NCBI RefSeq assembly: GCF_052030685.1
Contig: NZ_JBQAJM010000002.1
Coordinates: forward strand, 62,001-126,000
Source: Caedibacter sp052030685
Lineage (GTDB): Bacteria; Pseudomonadota; Gammaproteobacteria; Francisellales; Francisellaceae
Direction of reading: 5' to 3'
DNA: 64,000 nt
The notes beneath the pieces are model-generated. The model saw only the letters and a program-made list of their open reading frames with translations. It was not told the origin of the DNA and ran no database searches. This document shows positions 27,234-35,846 of this stretch, one piece after another; positions within the stretch are counted from its first letter, which is position 1, and every line of letters begins with the position of its first letter. The position numbers and the translations under genes are program-made.

Positions 27234-27803
27234 TTAATCGCACATCGTTGAATGCATTGCTAGAAACCGTCGGATGTCATCAAAACTAACGTCTATATCA
27301 CTATAAGCATGCCCTTGACCGGATTTGATATCAATGTGCGCGCCTTTAAATACCTCAAGTGCCAAATCAGCAGGTGTTGATTGATCATCCTTCTGTAATA
27401 GCAGCAAATAATCTTGTAATGCCATTAATTTTTTTGGCATCGCATTAACTAACGCCATTGCTTCATCATGCACATGTGCATAAGCAGGCAGTTGCGCAAT
27501 CAAATCTAGGCGAGCTGCCGGATTGATCAAAATGACTTTATTAACATCATCACGCGTTTGCTTTAACAAATGTGCCATATACCCCCCCAATGAACTACCA
27601 ATAATAATCTTATGATCAGCAGAGGCGTTATCTAACAACTTATGAATCAGATCCAGTGCGGCTTTTGTTTGCATGGGTAACTCAGGGGCATCGATCGATG
27701 CCTCTGGAAATTGCTCACCAAGCCAAGTTTTAAGCTTTTGCGCTTTTGGCGAATTAGGTGAGCCTTGAAAGCCATGTAAGTAAAGAAAATAATTATTTGT
27801 CAT
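27234..27803 (-). CDS. YqiA/UPF0227-type alpha/beta-hydrolase esterase
   Basis: A 189-aa small alpha/beta hydrolase, starting at MTNNYFLYLHGFQGSPNSPK (27803), where AAGGACGGTGG precedes the ATG; a longer in-frame extension runs into the upstream gene in another frame and is not credible. It shows the oxyanion YLHGFQGSPNS near residues 6-18, the nucleophile elbow GSSLGGYMA near 69-77, and a His in GQGHAYSD near 166-173. YqiA proteins hydrolyse short acyl or palmitoyl-CoA esters. Beside a fatty-acid-synthase-like set it could act as a thioesterase that releases product. Confidence 0.85.
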   Translation of the reverse strand: MTNNYFLYLHGFQGSPNSPKAQKLKTWLGEQFPEASIDAPELPMQTKAALDLIHKLLDNASADHKIIIGSSLGGYMAHLLKQTRDDVNKVILINPAARLDLIAQLPAYAHVHDEAMALVNAMPKKLMALQDYLLLLQKDDQSTPADLALEVFKGAHIDIKSGQGHAYSDIDVSFDDIRRFLAMHSTMCD

Positions 27804-27819
27804 ACATCCACCGTCCTTT

Positions 27820-29514
27820 TTATCGCAACATATATTGCCAACAGTTGACCAAATGATAACCTGTTGTTGATTTGACATCATCAAAGCCTGCAACACCTGC
27901 ATGATCAACATATTCAATCGGTAAGTCATGCTTAAGAAATGTCTTTGAAAAAATACTTAACGCATGATCTAATACTTCATAGTTTGCTGTCATTGCCAAA
28001 TAACGCATATACTCCAACATTGGCCAAATACGATATTGCATTTCTTTGACTTCACTACTTAAGTTAGGTTTCACAACCCCATGATCATTAATACCAACGT
28101 TAGCTGCTGCCTGATACAATCGAGCATGATCATCCATTACATCAAGATTGATTTTTAACGCTTTTGCCTCGACACTCAAACTACTCCACTCAAAACTATG
28201 TCCTGGCTCAAATAGTGCTGATTTAGCTTCTTTAGAGTATTCACGCATTAAATGTTTTTCATTATCAAAAAACAGTGTAATAATCTGACGATATAGCGCT
28301 TCAGCTTGGGTTTTGAAAGTACTATCTTGGGTGTGGCAATACGCATTTAGATACGCCTCGAATAAGTGCATTAAAGCATTTTGCCCAATCACCCCATTAT
28401 CGTCTTTGAGCGCTTTAAAATCATTTACAATAAACTTTTCAGTGATTAGCTTATTGACATGTTCAATATCCGCTCTAATTACGCTTTCTTTAAACGTGCC
28501 ATACAGTCTTGATAAAGCAAATAGCACAAAAGCATATTCATATAAATCATTGTCATCTTTTGAGCTTTGCGTCTTAATCCAGACTTTCTTCTGCTCATCG
28601 AAATATTGCGACTTCATGACTTGATATAGTTTATAGGCATATGCATTGGCTTTATGTGTATTGGTTAATTCACCATAGGTCAATAAAAAGAATAAACTCC
28701 TCGTTTGACACAATAAGCGTGTATTGGCTTGACCTATCTTTTGTGGTGCATTTAAAAACTCTGGCGCATAACCCAACTGATCAATCGCTTTTGTCAACAA
28801 CTGATAATAGGCGCCAATAGCAGCTGTCATATGCTCATTATTTCTAAGCTTGATTGCTGCATAAACCTTGGCAAAAACCCCATCAATATCCAATAAGCCA
28901 GTATCAATAATCAATGCATCTTCAGCAGGTTTTAGTGGTGCTACTTCACGATTGCGATCTTGATGATCACGTGCTTCAAGTTGCGTTAATATCTCTGTGA
29001 AGTCGGCTTTTTGACCTTTAGCAATAAGCTCATCATAGCGCCTTTGCGCACGAATTTGACTGCCCGCTTCTAAGAAAAACTTGTGTTTCGCTTTAGGGAA
29101 AACCACCGTCCCCATATCGCGTCCATCGGCAACCAAACCTTTAACGCCTTGTGCAAAGCTCTGCTGACAAGACAACAATGCATCGCGCACTATGGCAATC
29201 TTGGCTATCTTTGACGCCATCATCCCCGTTTGCTCTTGGCGAATACGTGTAGTGACATCCTCGCCATCAAGAAAGGCTTTTGTTTGATTGCCCTCAACGG
29301 TGAAGTGAATATCCAGTTGGCTGAGTTCATCATATAATAATTGTTCATTGCTTATATCAGTCCCATGATCAAGCACATAAAGTGCTGCCAATCGGTAAAT
29401 GGCACCACTATCTAAAAGTGCATAATCAAGCTTTTGCGCTAACAGGCGCGATAATGTCCCCTTGCCGACGCCACTTGGGCCATCAATGGTAATAATTTCA
29501 ACTTTATTTGACAT
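27820..29514 (-). CDS. cmk: Cytidylate kinase fused to an AGE-type epimerase/isomerase domain
   Basis: A continuous 564-aa frame with two domains. Residues 1 to about 225 are a complete (d)CMP kinase: IDGPSGVGKGTLSRLLA at 10-26 (P-loop), LDSGAIYRLAAL near 34, DGRDMGTVVFPKA near 129-141 and the RDHQDRNREVAPL motif near 180-192. Residues about 230-564 match the alpha/alpha-barrel of N-acylglucosamine 2-epimerase/mannose isomerase relatives: RLLCQTRSLFFLLTYGEL near 262, DLYEYAFVLFALSRLY near 320, GQNALMHLFEAYLNAY near 377, EPGHSFEWSSL near 435, RIWPMLEYMRYLA near 503 and a C-terminal TTGYHLVNCWQYML. The RxxxQ, MHxxEA, EPGHxxEW and RxWP motifs are the catalytic-site signatures of that family. No stop or frameshift separates the parts. 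It heads the eight-gene operon. Confidence 0.93.
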   Translation of the reverse strand: MSNKVEIITIDGPSGVGKGTLSRLLAQKLDYALLDSGAIYRLAALYVLDHGTDISNEQLLYDELSQLDIHFTVEGNQTKAFLDGEDVTTRIRQEQTGMMASKIAKIAIVRDALLSCQQSFAQGVKGLVADGRDMGTVVFPKAKHKFFLEAGSQIRAQRRYDELIAKGQKADFTEILTQLEARDHQDRNREVAPLKPAEDALIIDTGLLDIDGVFAKVYAAIKLRNNEHMTAAIGAYYQLLTKAIDQLGYAPEFLNAPQKIGQANTRLLCQTRSLFFLLTYGELTNTHKANAYAYKLYQVMKSQYFDEQKKVWIKTQSSKDDNDLYEYAFVLFALSRLYGTFKESVIRADIEHVNKLITEKFIVNDFKALKDDNGVIGQNALMHLFEAYLNAYCHTQDSTFKTQAEALYRQIITLFFDNEKHLMREYSKEAKSALFEPGHSFEWSSLSVEAKALKINLDVMDDHARLYQAAANVGINDHGVVKPNLSSEVKEMQYRIWPMLEYMRYLAMTANYEVLDHALSIFSKTFLKHDLPIEYVDHAGVAGFDDVKSTTGYHLVNCWQYMLR

Positions 29515-29665
29515 CTAAAATAAATCCTAAACACTATATATCGCCCGCAAAATGATTTACGAACGGTATACACACAAGTCTTTGCCCAATTCTACTATCT
29601 ATTGTTTTAGAAACCAATCTATAATAGCTTTTATGCTCGTTTTCAACTTAACTAGGATGATGATA

Positions 29666-30085
29666 ATGACAGATATTCGCTGGCTGCAACGCTTTGACAA
29701 CTATCAAAAAGCACTCTCGCAATTACAAAGTGCCGTCACTCTAGCACATCAAAGACCTTTGTCATTACTTGAAAAACAAGGACTCATTCAAGGGTTTGAA
29801 TACACTCATGAGCTTGCATGGAAAACATTAAAAGATTTTCTTAAACACCGCGGTAATACCGAAGATATTTTCGGATCAAAAGATGCAACAAGGCAAGCAT
29901 TTGCCAATGGCTTAATTGACAATGGTGATATTTGGATGCAAATGATTCAAAGTCGCAATTTGACCTCTCACACTTATGATGAAAGCACGGTCGAAGAAAT
30001 TGCCACATTGATCTTAAACGAATATATTAACTGCTTCACGCAACTAGCTGAGACATTACAAAATTTAGCGACAAAAGAGTTGTAA
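29666..30085 (+). CDS. hepT: HepT-like HEPN ribonuclease toxin (HI0074 family)
   Basis: A 139-aa protein; the start at 29666 (MTDIRWLQRFDNYQ) follows AGGA at a good distance, whereas the longer frame to 29552 lacks a ribosome site. It is the HI0074/nucleotidyltransferase-substrate-binding family: GFEYTHELAWKTLKDFL near residues 45-61 and the HEPN motif RNLTSHTY near 99-106, an exact RX4HXY. In the MntA-HepT system HepT is an RNase toxin neutralised when MntA adds AMP to the Tyr of that motif. mntA begins 1 bp after its stop, antitoxin second as in known pairs. Confidence 0.9.
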   Translation: MTDIRWLQRFDNYQKALSQLQSAVTLAHQRPLSLLEKQGLIQGFEYTHELAWKTLKDFLKHRGNTEDIFGSKDATRQAFANGLIDNGDIWMQMIQSRNLTSHTYDESTVEEIATLILNEYINCFTQLAETLQNLATKEL

Positions 30086-30086
30086 T

Positions 30087-30389
30087 ATGCCCTACGGATT
30101 AACAGATAAAACGTTTGCTGCGATTACCCACGCGATAAGTCAGCAGCCAAAAATTACAAAAGCTATTTTGTATGGTTCACGCGCTAAAGGAAACTACCAC
30201 ACGGGTTCTGATATTGACCTGACACTTATTGGTGATGATCTAACAGTAAAGGATTTATTCCAACTCGAAGAAGCTATTGATGCGCTTTTCTTGCCTTATT
30301 TGTTTGATCTATCGATTTATGCACAATTAAACAATCCAGCGCTTAAATCCCACATTGATCGCAATGGGATTACCTTATTTTCGCGTTGA
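30087..30389 (+). CDS. mntA: MntA-like minimal nucleotidyltransferase antitoxin
   Basis: A 100-aa protein with the minimal nucleotidyltransferase motif GSRAKGNYHTGSDIDLTLIG near residues 31-50, an exact GSX10DXD that binds the metal and NTP. A third acidic position is probably the Asp in LFDLSIY near 77. In characterised pairs it AMPylates HepT. Its last 20 bp overlap the 3' end of serC on the other strand, so the two operons converge. Confidence 0.9.
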   Translation: MPYGLTDKTFAAITHAISQQPKITKAILYGSRAKGNYHTGSDIDLTLIGDDLTVKDLFQLEEAIDALFLPYLFDLSIYAQLNNPALKSHIDRNGITLFSR

Positions 30390-31428
30390 GATTTTCAAAC
30401 GCTTTCATCACTGAAACCAACTGCTCTACAGCACTAAGTTCAATTGAATTATATAGACTCACACGCACACCTCCAACACTTCGATGCCCTGCAATACCAT
30501 AAACACCTTGGATATCAGCAAAGCTTAGAAATTGAGCCGTTAATTCTTCGTTTGGCAGCTGAAATACCACATTCATTGGTGAGCGGTTGTGAAATGGTAT
30601 GTTGTTGCTAAAAAACTTTGATTGATCAATTACTTCATAAAGCAGCTCGGCTTTGCGAGCATTCTTCTGAGCGATAACCTCTAATCCACCTTGCTTGATC
30701 AAGTCAGCAAGTACCAGTTCCATTGCAGCCCAAGCAAACATGTCCGGTGTATTATATAAAGAATCCGCCTGCTGCATTGCTTGATAGCTTAATACGGCAG
30801 GAATTGATTTTTCTTTGCTGCGTTCAATCAAGGCTTTTTTAATCAAAACAACCGTTACCCCTGGCAAGCCAATGTTTTTCTGAGCTCCGGCATAAATCAC
30901 ATCATATTTTGCGACATCGATGGGCTTTGATAAAAAGCTTGAGGACATATCACAGACTAATGGTAAGTTAACGTGAGGAGCCTTTTGCCATATCACACCA
31001 TCAATTGTTTCATTTTCAGTATAATGCACATAATCATAAGACGCTGGAATATGATCAACTGCAATATCGACACCCTCAATAGCATCAACGTCAATAAATT
31101 TCTTCGCCTCTTTAATCGCCGCATTTGCCCAATATCCACTATTAAAATATAGCGCCCTGCCAATTTGTTTAAGGTTCATGGGGACAGCAGCAAACTGCGC
31201 ACTGGCGCCTGCTGGCATTAGCAGTATTTCATAAGTTTCAGGTAACGCCAGAAGACTATGCAAATGCTGCTTAATTTTCTTATTAATATCCGCAAACAAT
31301 TGATCACGATGTGACAATGATAATAGTGATAGTCCAGTGTCTTGATAATTTAAAACCATTTGGCTAAGTGCTTGATAAATATGCTCAGGCAAGCTTGCGG
31401 GACCTGCACAAAAATTCAGTTGATACAT
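30370..31428 (-). CDS. serC: Phosphoserine aminotransferase
   Basis: A 352-aa class V PLP aminotransferase making 3-phosphoserine, for serine and pyridoxal synthesis. N-terminal NFCAGPASLPEHI at residues 5-17, the PLP region LLMPAGASAQFAAVPMN near 70-86, DMSSSFLSKPID near 171-182, the Schiff-base Lys in VIYAGAQKNIGLPG near 186-199 and the C-terminal GHRSVGGVRVSLYN near 325-338 are all present. Length near the E. coli enzyme (362). A TATAAT within GGTATATAATTTT lies about 35 bp before the ATG. Confidence 0.97.
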   Translation of the reverse strand: MYQLNFCAGPASLPEHIYQALSQMVLNYQDTGLSLLSLSHRDQLFADINKKIKQHLHSLLALPETYEILLMPAGASAQFAAVPMNLKQIGRALYFNSGYWANAAIKEAKKFIDVDAIEGVDIAVDHIPASYDYVHYTENETIDGVIWQKAPHVNLPLVCDMSSSFLSKPIDVAKYDVIYAGAQKNIGLPGVTVVLIKKALIERSKEKSIPAVLSYQAMQQADSLYNTPDMFAWAAMELVLADLIKQGGLEVIAQKNARKAELLYEVIDQSKFFSNNIPFHNRSPMNVVFQLPNEELTAQFLSFADIQGVYGIAGHRSVGGVRVSLYNSIELSAVEQLVSVMKAFENLNAKIR

Positions 31429-31576
31429 TCTAAAAACTCTTTGAATTGAAGCTACGAAAAATTATATACCACTCATCCGTCATTTTGCAGTGTTTATTTT
31501 TAACGCCACCCCCTATTCATTTTGCAATGGTTTTAGGGATATACTTCTTGCGATGATTAATGATAGGAGAGCATCT

Positions 31577-32215
31577 ATGAAAAAAATATTAAGCTTCACG
31601 GCATTATGCCTATTATCCACATCCGTTTTTGCTCAAGGTGCCGAAACAGGTCTTGTAATTGGCGCCACAGCAGGTGCTGCGTCGACTGCAAGCTATGACT
31701 CAAGTGGCATCCCCAGCAATACCACCAAAACAGAAGGCGGACCAATCAGCAGTGTCATGATCGGCTATGATCTTGCTTTAAACCAACAGATTAGCATAGG
31801 CTTGGAATCTGGCTTTGGTTATGGCTATGATCTAGCATCACTCAAAGCCGATGGCTCAGACAAATCAATGCTCAATCAATGGTATATTCCGCTTCTTGTC
31901 GCTGGTAAATATACATTCACTAATGGTGTTAATATTTTTATTAAAGGTGGCGCGACGTACGTCCATCAAGATATCACCGACATGGGCGCCTATTTCAAAC
32001 CTAATATTGACAGAAGTAACGCTGAATTCCTACCAACCATTGTTGTTGGTGCGGGTTATAAATTCCAAAACGGGATTAATATTGGTGGACAATTTAGTTA
32101 TTTATTTGGGTCAACCGCCAAAATTCGTAGCACTGATTCTTTCCACAATAATGATGTTAAAGTGGCAGCTAGCGCTAGCTTAAGTGCATATATTAGTTAT
32201 ACATTACCGATGTAA
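31577..32215 (+). CDS. Small outer-membrane beta-barrel protein
   Basis: A 212-aa secreted protein. The start at 31577 (MKKILSFTALCLLSTSVFAQ) has AGGAGA upstream and gives a typical signal peptide cleaved after FAQ or AFA-like VFA. The mature part has alternating Gly/aromatic strands (GYDLALNQQISIGLESGFGY, KYTFTNGVNIFIKGGATYV, GYKFQNGINIGGQFSYLFG) and ends in YISYTLPM, consistent with an 8-stranded opacity/OmpW-like barrel. No catalytic role is indicated. It sits alone between the converging rpsJ and serC regions and shares a two-way terminator with rpsJ. Confidence 0.85.
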   Translation: MKKILSFTALCLLSTSVFAQGAETGLVIGATAGAASTASYDSSGIPSNTTKTEGGPISSVMIGYDLALNQQISIGLESGFGYGYDLASLKADGSDKSMLNQWYIPLLVAGKYTFTNGVNIFIKGGATYVHQDITDMGAYFKPNIDRSNAEFLPTIVVGAGYKFQNGINIGGQFSYLFGSTAKIRSTDSFHNNDVKVAASASLSAYISYTLPM

Positions 32216-32242
32216 TCACGCCCTATTAAAATACCTTAGGAT

Positions 32243-32270
32243 AAAAAAAAACGACTCATGGTCGCTTTTA
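32243..32270 (-). terminator. Terminator of the str operon, possibly two-way
   Basis: Minus strand AAAAGCGAC-CATGA-GTCGTTTTTTTTT: a 6-8 bp stem and long T run, about 40 bp past the rpsJ stop. The plus strand also ends in CTTTTAT, so it may stop the barrel-protein transcript from the other side. Confidence 0.75.
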
Positions 32271-32309
32271 TACAATTGCCACTATTTAAAAGCGGCTTAA
32301 ATAATAGTC

Positions 32310-32642
32310 TTAGCTTAGGCTAATTTGCACATCAACACCAGCGGCAAGATCAAGCTTCATCAAGGCATCAACTGTTTTTTCAGTTGGCTCAACGATATCG
32401 ATTAAGCGCTTATGCGTTCTGATCTCATATTGATCACGCGCATCTTTGTTAACGTGTGGAGAAATCAACACAGTGAAACGCTCTTTGCGTACTGGTAAAG
32501 GTATAGGACCTTTTACTTGTGCGCCCGTTCTTTTCGCTGTTTCAACGATCTCTTTTGTTGAAAGATCTATTAATTTATGGTCAAACGCCTTCAAGCGGAT
32601 GCGAATGCGTTGGTTACTAATATTTGTTGCCATTTTATTCAA
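32310..32642 (-). CDS. rpsJ: 30S ribosomal protein S10
   Basis: A 110-aa S10 with the family signature IRIRLKAFDHKLID near residues 11-24, TGAQVKGPIPLPVRKERFTV near 38-57 and KRLIDIVEPTEKTVDALMKL near 78-97. The real start is probably one of the first Met codons (MATNISNQRIRIR gives 107 aa). It is also the transcription-antitermination factor NusE. It lies 9 bp after fusA and is the last gene of the operon; rplC and the rest of the S10 operon do not follow. Confidence 0.97.
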   Translation of the reverse strand: MNKMATNISNQRIRIRLKAFDHKLIDLSTKEIVETAKRTGAQVKGPIPLPVRKERFTVLISPHVNKDARDQYEIRTHKRLIDIVEPTEKTVDALMKLDLAAGVDVQISLS

Positions 32643-32651
32643 ACCTTCTAA

Positions 32652-34748
32652 TTATGAGTTACGCTTTTTAATGATGTCTTCTGCAATGTTGCTTGGTACT
32701 TCTGCATATTTTTCAAACTCCATGGAGAATGATGCGCGCCCTTGAGAGATTGAACGCACATTTGTTGCATAACCAAACATTTCTGCCAATGGCACCAATG
32801 CATCCACGACTTTACCGCTTGGGTTTTCATCCATACCTGAGATCATGCCGCGACGACGGTTTAAGTCACCGATCACATCACCCATGTACTCTTCGGGCGT
32901 AACCACTTCAACCTTCATCAAAGGCTCAAGAATAACAGGCGTTGCTTTTTGCGCACCTGATTTAACTGCCATAGAGCCTGCAATTTTAAATGCCATCTCA
33001 GATGAGTCTACATCATGGTAAGAACCATCATAAAGTGTCGCTTTAACATCGATCATAGGGTAACCTGCGATTACACCATTTTGTAATTGCTCTTCAATAC
33101 CCTTACCAACCGCGCTAATGTATTCTCTAGGAACGACACCGCCAACGATTTGATCAACAAACTCAAAGCCTTTACCCATTTCTTGTGGCTCAAGCTTAAC
33201 CCATACATGACCATACTGACCACGACCACCTGATTGACGTACGAATTTACCTTCAGCATCAACCGTTTGTTTGATCGTTTCACGGTATGCCACTTGCGGG
33301 TTACCGACGTTTGCTTCGACTTTAAATTCACGCTTCATACGATCAACAATAATATCCAAATGAAGCTCACCCATACCTGAAATAATGGTTTGACCTGACT
33401 CCTCATCTGTTTGTACTCTGAAAGATGGATCTTCCGCCGCTAGTTTACCTAAAGCAATTGACATTTTCTCTTGGTCTGCTTTTGATTTTGGCTCAACCGC
33501 AACTGAGATCACTGGCTCAGGGAACTCCATACGCTCAAGCGTGATAATTTGCTTTTCATCACATAGCGTGTCACCCGTTGTAACTTGCTTTAAGCCGATA
33601 CAAGCTGCAATATCACCCGCACGAACTTCTTTTAGCTCTTCGCGCTTATTGGCATGCATCTGTACAATACGACCAATACGTTCTTTCTTGCCTTTAACTG
33701 GGTTATATACTGAGTCACCTGACTTTAATACACCAGAATAAACACGAACGAATGTCAAGTTACCAATAAATGGATCTGTTGCCAATTTAAATGCTAAAGA
33801 GGCAAAAGGCGCTTCATCTGAAGATACACGTGAACTTTCAGTGCCATCTTCAAGCTCACCTTTAATTGCTGGAACTTGATTTGGCGCCGGAAGGTAACGA
33901 ACAACGCCATCAAGAACGGCTTGTACACCTTTGTTTTTAAATGCAGAACCGCAGAATGCTAACACAATTTCATTATCGATAACACGGCGACGCAAGGCTG
34001 AATGAATTTCATCTTCTGTTAATTCACCACCTTCAAGATACTTCTCCATCAATTCTTCATTGGCTTCGGCTGCCGCTTCAACCATCTCTTGACGAAGCTC
34101 TTGAGCGCGCTCTTGAAGTTCAGCTGGAATTTCTTCTAAAGAATATGTTAAGCCTTTATCTTCTTCATTCCACATGATTGCTTTCATGCGAACAAGATCA
34201 ATAACACCTTTAAATTCATCTTCGGCACCAATGTTTAACTGTACCGGCACTACAGTCGCTTTTAAGCGTGTTTTAATTTGACCAACAACACGCTCAAAAT
34301 TTGCACCTGCTCTATCCATTTTGTTAACAAAAACAATACGTGGCACACCATATTTATTTGCCTGACGCCATACTGTCTCTGATTGCGGTTCAACACCTGA
34401 TGAACCACAAAACACAACGACTGCACCATCTAATACACGCAAAGAACGCTCAACTTCGATCGTGAAGTCAACGTGTCCCGGAGTATCGATAATGTTGATG
34501 CGATGCTTGTCAAACTGCTGATCCATACCTTGCCAAAAAACAGTGGTAGCCGCAGAGGTAATTGTGATTCCACGCTCTTGCTCTTGCTCCATCCAATCCA
34601 TTGTCGCAGCACCATCATGTACTTCACCAATTTTATGAGAAACACCTGTATAGAACAATACACGTTCAGTTGTCGTTGTCTTGCCCGCATCTACGTGAGC
34701 ACAAATTCCAATATTTCTATACTTTTCAAGTTCTGTCGTACGTGACAT
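32652..34748 (-). CDS. fusA: Elongation factor G
   Basis: A 698-aa translocase GTPase. G1 AHVDAGKTTTTERVL near residues 17-31, G2 RGITITSAA near 59-67, G3 DTPGHVDF near 87-94, G4 NKMDR near 141-145, and domain IV with GGRGQYGHVWV near 510-520. Full-length and of the canonical EF-G I type. Located 15 bp downstream of rpsG in the classic rpsL-rpsG-fusA order; tuf does not follow. Confidence 0.98.
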   Translation of the reverse strand: MSRTTELEKYRNIGICAHVDAGKTTTTERVLFYTGVSHKIGEVHDGAATMDWMEQEQERGITITSAATTVFWQGMDQQFDKHRINIIDTPGHVDFTIEVERSLRVLDGAVVVFCGSSGVEPQSETVWRQANKYGVPRIVFVNKMDRAGANFERVVGQIKTRLKATVVPVQLNIGAEDEFKGVIDLVRMKAIMWNEEDKGLTYSLEEIPAELQERAQELRQEMVEAAAEANEELMEKYLEGGELTEDEIHSALRRRVIDNEIVLAFCGSAFKNKGVQAVLDGVVRYLPAPNQVPAIKGELEDGTESSRVSSDEAPFASLAFKLATDPFIGNLTFVRVYSGVLKSGDSVYNPVKGKKERIGRIVQMHANKREELKEVRAGDIAACIGLKQVTTGDTLCDEKQIITLERMEFPEPVISVAVEPKSKADQEKMSIALGKLAAEDPSFRVQTDEESGQTIISGMGELHLDIIVDRMKREFKVEANVGNPQVAYRETIKQTVDAEGKFVRQSGGRGQYGHVWVKLEPQEMGKGFEFVDQIVGGVVPREYISAVGKGIEEQLQNGVIAGYPMIDVKATLYDGSYHDVDSSEMAFKIAGSMAVKSGAQKATPVILEPLMKVEVVTPEEYMGDVIGDLNRRRGMISGMDENPSGKVVDALVPLAEMFGYATNVRSISQGRASFSMEFEKYAEVPSNIAEDIIKKRNS

Positions 34749-34763
34749 AAATATTCTCCAATC

Positions 34764-35237
34764 TTACCAACGGAAATGCGCAAAGGCTTTGTTTGCTTCT
34801 GCCATTTTATGTGTATCTTCACGCTTCTTAACAGCAGCACCACGTCCATCCACAGCTTCCATCAATTCAGCTGCAACACGATATGCCATGCTCTTTTCTT
34901 TACGTTTACGTGAAGCATCAATGATCCAACGCATTGCCATCGTCATTTGACGCTCTGGACGCACTTCAACAGGAACTTGGTAAGTTGCACCACCGACACG
35001 GCGTGACTTAACTTCTACCATAGGTGCCACAGCTTCTAAAGCTTTTTCAAAAACTTCAGTCGCTTTTTCGCCTGATTTTTTAGCTTCGATTTGGTCAAAA
35101 GCACCATAGACGATTCTCTCGGCTACAGACTTTTTACCTGATAACATGATGTGATTGATAAATTTTGCAACGATCTCGTTTTTAAACTTCGGATCTGGCA
35201 ACACTTCGCGTTTTGGTGCTCGATTTCTTCTAGACAT
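34764..35237 (-). CDS. rpsG: 30S ribosomal protein S7
   Basis: A 157-aa S7 with the diagnostic MSRRNRAPKREVLPDPKF start, VAERIVYGAFD near residues 38-48, RVGGATYQVPVEVRPERQ near 79-96 and AVKKREDTHKMAEANKAFAH near the end. It nucleates 30S head assembly and represses its own operon in relatives. Between rpsL (29 bp upstream) and fusA. Confidence 0.98.
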   Translation of the reverse strand: MSRRNRAPKREVLPDPKFKNEIVAKFINHIMLSGKKSVAERIVYGAFDQIEAKKSGEKATEVFEKALEAVAPMVEVKSRRVGGATYQVPVEVRPERQMTMAMRWIIDASRKRKEKSMAYRVAAELMEAVDGRGAAVKKREDTHKMAEANKAFAHFRW

Positions 35238-35266
35238 TTTATATTTCCTTTAAATACAAATTAAAC

Positions 35267-35641
35267 TTATGCTTTAGGACGCTTAGTACCATACTTAGAA
35301 CGGCCTTGCTTACGGTCTTTAACACCTGAAGTATCAAGCGCACCGCGAACTGTGTGATAACGCACACCTGGTAAGTCTTTTACACGACCACCGCGAATCA
35401 AAATAACGCTATGCTCTTGTAAGTTGTGACCTTCACCACCAATATAAGTCGTTACTTCAAAACCGCTTGTCAATCTCACACGCGCTACTTTTCTTAACGC
35501 TGAGTTTGGTTTTTTAGGGGTTGTTGTATAAACACGCGTACATACACCACGTCTTTGCGGACATGCTTTCAACGCTGGCACGTTTGTTTTTACAACCTTC
35601 TTTTTGCGCGGATTGCGCACCAACTGGTTAATAGTTGCCAT
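35267..35641 (-). CDS. rpsL: 30S ribosomal protein S12
   Basis: A 124-aa S12: MATINQLVRNPRKKKVVKT at the start, PKKPNSALRKVARVRLTSG near residues 42-60 with the streptomycin-site Lys43 as wild type, and VRYHTVRGALDTSGVKDRKQ near 95-114 with Lys at the second resistance position (KDLPGVRYH). Nothing indicates a streptomycin-resistance substitution. First gene of the str operon, behind a strong promoter. Confidence 0.98.
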   Translation of the reverse strand: MATINQLVRNPRKKKVVKTNVPALKACPQRRGVCTRVYTTTPKKPNSALRKVARVRLTSGFEVTTYIGGEGHNLQEHSVILIRGGRVKDLPGVRYHTVRGALDTSGVKDRKQGRSKYGTKRPKA

Positions 35642-35699
35642 TATTTACTCCGTAGTTTTTTAAACATCTAATCTTTGCATAAATATAAAAAGACGCGGC

Positions 35700-35729
35700 A
35701 TTATATACAAAAGCGATGCTGTTTTGCAA
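35700..35729 (-). promoter_or_regulatory. Promoter of the rpsL-rpsG-fusA-rpsJ operon
   Basis: Minus strand TTGCAA (35724-35729), 18-bp spacer, TATAAT (35700-35705) and a GC-rich discriminator (GCCGCG), about 60 bases before rpsL. The pattern is that of a strong, growth-rate-controlled sigma-70 promoter. Confidence 0.8.
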
Positions 35730-35846
35730 GAAATGGATTTAGGTTTTTGATTAATCGAATTGAATCCAACTATGACAACATTCACACATTCCCACTGCAT
35801 AAATGTTTACCAAGCAAAGTCGAAGTCATTCTATAGATAGAAACTG

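Noticed and set aside
27804..27929. Longer N-terminus of the esterase
   Set aside because: The extra 42 codons overlap the end of the Cmk-AGE gene in another frame and lack a ribosome site; the start at 27803 has AAGGA and begins at the conserved YLHGF region.
29552..29665. Longer N-terminus of HepT
   Set aside because: No ribosome site at 29552, while AGGA precedes the ATG at 29666, and the family starts near that residue.
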